The position numbers and the translations under genes are program-made. Positions 59,956-64,000 of a DNA stretch of 64,000 nucleotides are shown in pieces. The first letter of the stretch is position 1. Every line of letters starts with the position of its first letter. This stretch comes from Burkholderia sp. OK233 (GTDB taxonomy: Bacteria; Pseudomonadota; Gammaproteobacteria; Burkholderiales; Burkholderiaceae), in contig NZ_OCSR01000001.1 of assembly GCF_900230185.1 (NCBI RefSeq), positions 3,782,001 through 3,846,000 of the forward strand, read 5' to 3'. The notes below the pieces were generated by a model. That model saw nothing but the letters and a program-made list of their open reading frames with translations. It was not told the DNA's origin and searched no databases.

Positions 59956-61392
59956 ATGTTGAACAAGACTTACCCGTACTACCTCGCCAACGTTGCGGTG
60001 GCCGCCAACACCGATCTCGAAGTCACGGATAAATTCAGCGGCGAAGTGGCGACCCGCGTGGCGATGGCGGACGCGGCGGCGATCGACAAAGCGATCGGCT
60101 ATGCCGTCGAAGCGATGCCGGCCATGCGCGCGTTTCCGCCGTTCAAGCGTCAAGCCGTGCTCGAACATTGCGTGAAGCGGTTTCGCGAGCGTTACGACGA
60201 ATTGGCGCTCGCGCTCTGTATCGAAGCCGGCAAGCCGATCAACGACTCGAAAGGCGAGGTCACGCGTCTGATCGATACGTTCAAGGTGGCGGCTGAAGAG
60301 TCGGTGCGCATCGACGGCGAGATCATCAATCTGGAGATTTCGCCGCGGGCGAAGGGCTACCACGGCTATGTGAAACGAGTGCCGATCGGTCCGTGCTCGT
60401 TTATCTCGCCGTTCAATTTTCCGCTGAATCTGACCGCGCACAAGGTCGCCCCGGCGATCGCGGCGGGCGTGCCGTTCGTGTTGAAACCGGCGAGCCGCAC
60501 GCCGGTCGGCGCGCTCATCATGGGCGAGATTCTGGCGGAAACCGACCTGCCGAAAGGCGCATTCTCGATTCTTCCGGCGCATCGCGACGGCGCCGATCTG
60601 TTTACCACCGATGAGCGTTTCAAGCTGCTTTCCTTCACCGGCTCGCCCGCGGTGGGCTGGGAGCTGAAGAAAAAAGCCGGCAAAAAGAAGGTGATTCTGG
60701 AGCTGGGCGGCAACGCGGCGGCGATCGTCGACGGCGATCAGGGCGAGAAGCTCGACTACGTGGTCGACCGGCTGGCGTTCGGCGCGTTTTATCAATCGGG
60801 GCAGAGTTGCATCGGCGTGCAGCGGATTCTTGTGCATGCGAAGATTTACGATGCCCTGCGCGAGAAGCTGATCGCGAAGACGAAGACGCTCGTCATGGGC
60901 GATCCGAAGGACGAAAAGACCTTTGTTGGGCCGATGATCTCCGAATCGGAGTCCAACCGTCTCGCCGGCTGGATGGAAAGCGCGGTGCAGGCGGGCGCGA
61001 AAATCGTCGCCGGCGGCAAGGTGGAAGGCGCGATGTTCGAGGCCACGCTGCTCGAAGGTGTGAAGCGCGACACCGATCTCTATCGCAAGGAAGCCTTCGG
61101 CCCGGTGGCAATTCTGGAGCGCTTCGACGATTTCGACGCCGCGTTGGCGACCGTCAACGACAGCGACTTCGGCCTGCAGGCCGGCGTGTTCACCGATTCG
61201 CTCGCCCATGCGCACCGCGCGTGGGATCTACTCGACGTGGGCGGCGTGGTGATTAACGACGTGCCGTCGTTCCGGGTCGACAACATGCCGTATGGCGGCG
61301 TGAAAGATTCCGGGCTCGGGCGCGAGGGCGTGCGCTACGCGATCGAGGATATGACCGAGATGCGCTTGATGGTGATGCGCGAGACGTGGTGA
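59956..61392 (+). CDS. Aldehyde dehydrogenase
   Basis: 478 residues from ATG 59956 after AAGGAGAAC. NAD(P)-dependent ALDH fold: FNFPLNLTAHKVAPAIAAG, FTGSPAVGWELKKKAG as the cofactor loop, catalytic-type Glu in LELGGNAAAI and Cys in QSGQSCIGVQR. The closing region (VDNMPYGGVKDSGLGREGVRYAI) is typical. It is placed directly after the acetolactate-synthase-like gene, so the aldehyde may come from a 2-oxo acid route; the substrate is unknown. Confidence 0.92.
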   Translation: MLNKTYPYYLANVAVAANTDLEVTDKFSGEVATRVAMADAAAIDKAIGYAVEAMPAMRAFPPFKRQAVLEHCVKRFRERYDELALALCIEAGKPINDSKGEVTRLIDTFKVAAEESVRIDGEIINLEISPRAKGYHGYVKRVPIGPCSFISPFNFPLNLTAHKVAPAIAAGVPFVLKPASRTPVGALIMGEILAETDLPKGAFSILPAHRDGADLFTTDERFKLLSFTGSPAVGWELKKKAGKKKVILELGGNAAAIVDGDQGEKLDYVVDRLAFGAFYQSGQSCIGVQRILVHAKIYDALREKLIAKTKTLVMGDPKDEKTFVGPMISESESNRLAGWMESAVQAGAKIVAGGKVEGAMFEATLLEGVKRDTDLYRKEAFGPVAILERFDDFDAALATVNDSDFGLQAGVFTDSLAHAHRAWDLLDVGGVVINDVPSFRVDNMPYGGVKDSGLGREGVRYAIEDMTEMRLMVMRETW

Positions 61393-61882
61393 TGCGGCAG
61401 TGCGGCGGCGCATGACGAGGATGCGGGCGCCTTCCGGGCCATCGCGTTTTCTTCAGGGATGCGGGGCTCCGTCGTGGTGTGCGGTGCCCGCGCGCCTGCG
61501 TCGGACCACCCGCGGCAGGGTTGGGGCGAGCCGGACTGTCATGCATCTGTCGCACACACGGACTACGCTCGCCAGCGAAGCGTTCCGACCCTCGCGGGCC
61601 GTCTTCCGGAGTTGGCACGGACGGTCCGGCGAGCGGCTCGCAGCCCGACTTTCGCCGTCGTAAGCAGAAAGCCGGCAGATGCGCCATGAGTGTTTTTGCT
61701 GAAGTGCTACAATACCGGCCTTTCCGGCGGGTGTTTCCGCCGGCCGGAGCCGGCCGCATTTTTCCCGCAATACTGACGGGTCCCGTGCGGAACGCCGTGG
61801 CTCCGCCTTCATCCTGATGCCCTCTGCGGTTCCGACCGCTGCCGCGCGCACCGCGCCAAGTGCATTTTTAGCGAAAGCCACC
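61393..61882 (+). other. Long upstream region of rhlE
   Basis: 490 bases with no convincing gene. A TACAAT -10-like element lies at 61708-61713 and, at 61719-61755, CCGGC/GCCGG-rich inverted arrays could fold in the leader. The leader before the rhlE ATG would be about 165 bases, long enough for structure-based control of an RNA helicase; this is inference. Confidence 0.5.
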
Positions 61883-63370
61883 ATGTCCGACACAGCCGTC
61901 ACGCCCAGTACTGCGACTTTTGATCAATTCGGTCTCGCGCCCGACATCCTGAAAGCCGTCAAAGAATCGGGCTACACCATCCCTACGCCGATCCAGGAGC
62001 AGGCGATTCCCGTCGTGCTGGCCGGCCGGGACATGATGGGTGCCGCGCAAACCGGCACCGGCAAGACTGCGAGCTTTTCGCTGCCGATCATCCAGCGTTT
62101 GCTGCCGCAGGCCAGCACGAGCGCTTCGCCCGCCCGCCATCCGGTGCGCGCGCTGATCCTCACGCCGACCCGTGAACTGGCCGACCAGGTGGCGGCGAAC
62201 GTGCAGTCGTATGCGAAGCACACGGCGCTGCGTAGCGCCGTGGTGTTCGGCGGTGTCGATATGAATCCGCAGTCCGAGCAACTGCGTCGCGGTGTCGAAA
62301 TTCTGATCGCCACGCCGGGCCGTCTGCTCGACCACGTGCAACAGAAAACCGCCAATCTCGGCCAGGTGCAGATCCTCGTGCTCGACGAAGCCGACCGGAT
62401 GCTCGACATGGGCTTCCTGCCGGATTTGCAGCGCATCCTGAACCTGCTGCCGAAGGAACGTCAGACGCTGCTGTTTTCGGCCACATTCTCGGGCGAAATC
62501 AAGAAACTGGCCGCCACGTATCTGCGCGACCCGCAGACGATCGAAGTCGCGCGCAGCAATTCAACTGCGACCAATGTGACGCAGATCGTTTATGAAGTGG
62601 CCGAGGGCGACAAGACCGGTGCTGTCGTCAAACTGATTCGTGACCGCGGCCTCAAACAGGTGATCGTGTTCTGTAACAGCAAGATCGGCGCGAGCCGGCT
62701 GGCGCGGAGCCTGGAGCGCGACGGCGTGATCGCCACGGCGATTCACGGTGACCGGACGCAGAACGAACGGATGCAGGCACTGGATGCGTTCAAGCGTGGC
62801 GAGATCGAGGCTTTGGTGGCGACTGACGTTGCTGCGCGGGGTTTGGACATTGCCGAACTGCCCGCCGTGATCAACTTCGATCTGCCGTTCAATGCGGAAG
62901 ATTATGTGCACCGGATTGGCCGTACCGGGCGTGCTGGCGCTTCCGGCGATGCGTTGTCGCTGTGCAGCCCGAATGAGCGTAAACAGCTTGCCGATATCGA
63001 GAAGCTGATCAAGCGGCCTTTGGAAGTGCAACACCTGACCGTCGATACGCCGGTGCGGCATCACCATGAAGAGCGTCCGCCGCGGCGCGAGCGCGTGGAT
63101 GGCCGTGCAGAGGGCCGCGACGAGCGGGGCGGTCGCCGGCGTTCGGGGGCTTCGTCTTCCGGTTCGTTCGATCGGCCGCATCATCATCGTGCGCAGCCTG
63201 TGGATGACTTTTTCCTCAAGCCTTATGAGCCTTCCGCGGCTTCTGTGAGGAAGGTTGAGGAGGCGGCTGCCTCGTCTGCTGCTGCTCCGCAGAAGTCGAC
63301 TTCCAAGCAGCCGTTGGCTGCGTTGCTGGGTGGGTTTGGGATGCCGAGGAAGTCGCCGTCGTCTACCTGA
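61883..63370 (+). CDS. rhlE: DEAD-box RNA helicase RhlE
   Basis: 495 residues from ATG 61883 (MSDTAVTPSTATFDQFG); an ATG at 61817 is in frame but its 22 codons look like leader. All helicase motifs are present: PTPIQEQAIP (Q), AQTGTGKT (I), PTRELADQV (Ia), DEADRML (II), SAT (III), VIVFCNSK (IV), ARGLDIAELP (V), HRIGRTGRAG (VI). The C-terminal ~110 residues form a basic RG/His-rich tail (RRERVDGRAEGRDERGGRRRS) typical of RhlE. It remodels rRNA or mRNA structure. Confidence 0.94.
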   Translation: MSDTAVTPSTATFDQFGLAPDILKAVKESGYTIPTPIQEQAIPVVLAGRDMMGAAQTGTGKTASFSLPIIQRLLPQASTSASPARHPVRALILTPTRELADQVAANVQSYAKHTALRSAVVFGGVDMNPQSEQLRRGVEILIATPGRLLDHVQQKTANLGQVQILVLDEADRMLDMGFLPDLQRILNLLPKERQTLLFSATFSGEIKKLAATYLRDPQTIEVARSNSTATNVTQIVYEVAEGDKTGAVVKLIRDRGLKQVIVFCNSKIGASRLARSLERDGVIATAIHGDRTQNERMQALDAFKRGEIEALVATDVAARGLDIAELPAVINFDLPFNAEDYVHRIGRTGRAGASGDALSLCSPNERKQLADIEKLIKRPLEVQHLTVDTPVRHHHEERPPRRERVDGRAEGRDERGGRRRSGASSSGSFDRPHHHRAQPVDDFFLKPYEPSAASVRKVEEAAASSAAAPQKSTSKQPLAALLGGFGMPRKSPSST

Positions 63371-63486
63371 TTGCTGCCTTTGCCTGGGTCTTGTTGTTTT
63401 TAGCGTTTCTTTTCTGAGCGCTTCTTTTCTGCACGGTTCACTGGCGCTGCCTCCGTTCGGGGCGGCCGCTACGGCCCCCGCCGCCA

Positions 63487-64000
63487 TCACACTCGCACGC
63501 CCGTGCGCTGCGCCCATGCTGCCGTCGCGGCAGCATAAAAGTCCTCTAGCGTAGTATGCGCAGTCCCGTCTAATCCAAGCCCCAGATGACGCGCGGCTGC
63601 GCTCAGCGCTTCAAGCGGTTTGTCATTGTCAAGCGCGGTTGCGCCGTTTTGCTTGCTGAGCTTTTCGCCCTGATCGTTCGTCACCACCGGTACGTGCAAA
63701 TACACCGGCGTCGGCACGCCCAGACAACGCTGCAGATAGATCTGCCGCGCTGTTGAATCCATCAAGTCCGCGCCGCGCACGATGTGCGTAATCCCCGCGT
63801 CCGCATCGTCGACCACCACCGCCAGTTGGTATGCCCACTGATCGTCAGCGCGTCTCAGGACGAAGTCGCCAACCTCGGTGGCCAGGTTCTGCGTCTGTTT
63901 GCCCTGCCAGCGGTCCTCGAATGTGATCACCGCCGCATCGCCATCGGGTACGCGCAGGCGCCATGCGCGCGCCGGTTTGCCATGCAGGCCGCTGCGGCAG
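63487..64000 (-). CDS. gluQ: Glutamyl-Q tRNA(Asp) synthetase (3' part only)
   Basis: The minus-strand frame ends at 63487 and stays open to the right edge, so only ~170 C-terminal residues are seen; an internal GTG at 63930 is not the start. Motifs of the glutamyl-tRNA-synthetase-like family: VGDFVLRRADDQWAYQLAVVVDDA, GITHIVRGADLMDSTARQIYLQ, and KLSKQNGA in place of KMSKS. The lack of an anticodon-binding domain after this points to GluQ, which adds glutamate to queuosine in tRNA(Asp). Confidence 0.88.
   Translation of the reverse strand, partial: CRSGLHGKPARAWRLRVPDGDAAVITFEDRWQGKQTQNLATEVGDFVLRRADDQWAYQLAVVVDDADAGITHIVRGADLMDSTARQIYLQRCLGVPTPVYLHVPVVTNDQGEKLSKQNGATALDNDKPLEALSAAARHLGLGLDGTAHTTLEDFYAAATAAWAQRTGVRV

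Overview
The window looks like part of a Burkholderiales chromosome, most likely Burkholderia/Paraburkholderia. This rests on the high G+C core genes, long antisense open frames typical of GC-rich codon use, and recognisable Burkholderia-type neighbourhoods (rsxB-nth, phaZ, a long ftsK, BclA/LecB-type lectins, and a UbiC/hypoxanthine-DNA-glycosylase/spermidine-synthase-like run). No identification beyond that is possible from sequence alone.

Positions 1 to about 5.75 kb form an accessory block that is visibly richer in A+T. It starts with two tandem genes for calcium-dependent PA-IIL/LecB-type lectins, each with a C-terminal fucose/mannose-binding domain behind a beta-trefoil-like front part; the first is cut by the window edge. 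Next, on the minus strand, is the most unusual gene here (2113-5004). One 963-residue protein joins a Cas4/RecB-like (TM0106-type) nuclease region, an RNase H-fold DEDD-type exonuclease region, a zinc ribbon and a full IS66-like DDE transposase. A 47-codon frame overlaps its stop codon. The block ends in gene-poor DNA with an orphan minus-strand terminator before the core chromosome begins at a rubredoxin gene.

From 5.8 to 26 kb the genes are mostly housekeeping: rubredoxin, a DUF4399 protein, the ABC-F ATPase Uup, both topoisomerase IV subunits (parE, parC), a CopD-like membrane protein, a ChrA-type transporter and a CACHE-GGDEF-EAL signalling protein. They are followed by an amino-acid/PLP cluster (PhzF-like, RidA, aminotransferase, glyoxalase-like) facing a divergent MocR regulator, and by htpG behind a clear sigma-32-type promoter.

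From 26 to 46 kb come a small repeat protein, a TPR-glycosyltransferase protein, an OmpA-like lipoprotein, the ubiC/DNA glycosylase/spermidine synthase-like operon, and a DUF3311-MctP monocarboxylate uptake pair with a strong promoter. Then follow a FUSC protein, a minus-strand series moxR-VWA-benE-tal, two c-type cytochromes, a DUF1841 gene, nth-rsxB and a TetR regulator.

From 45 to 64 kb are phaZ (polyhydroxyalkanoate mobilisation), a GH15 glucosidase, a lactonase-fold protein, a long FtsK with an unusually short membrane region, a META lipoprotein, purT and two small envelope proteins. The window closes with an acetolactate-synthase-like/aldehyde-dehydrogenase pair, rhlE, and the 3' part of gluQ running off the right edge. 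I saw no tRNA, rRNA, CRISPR array or phage genes.
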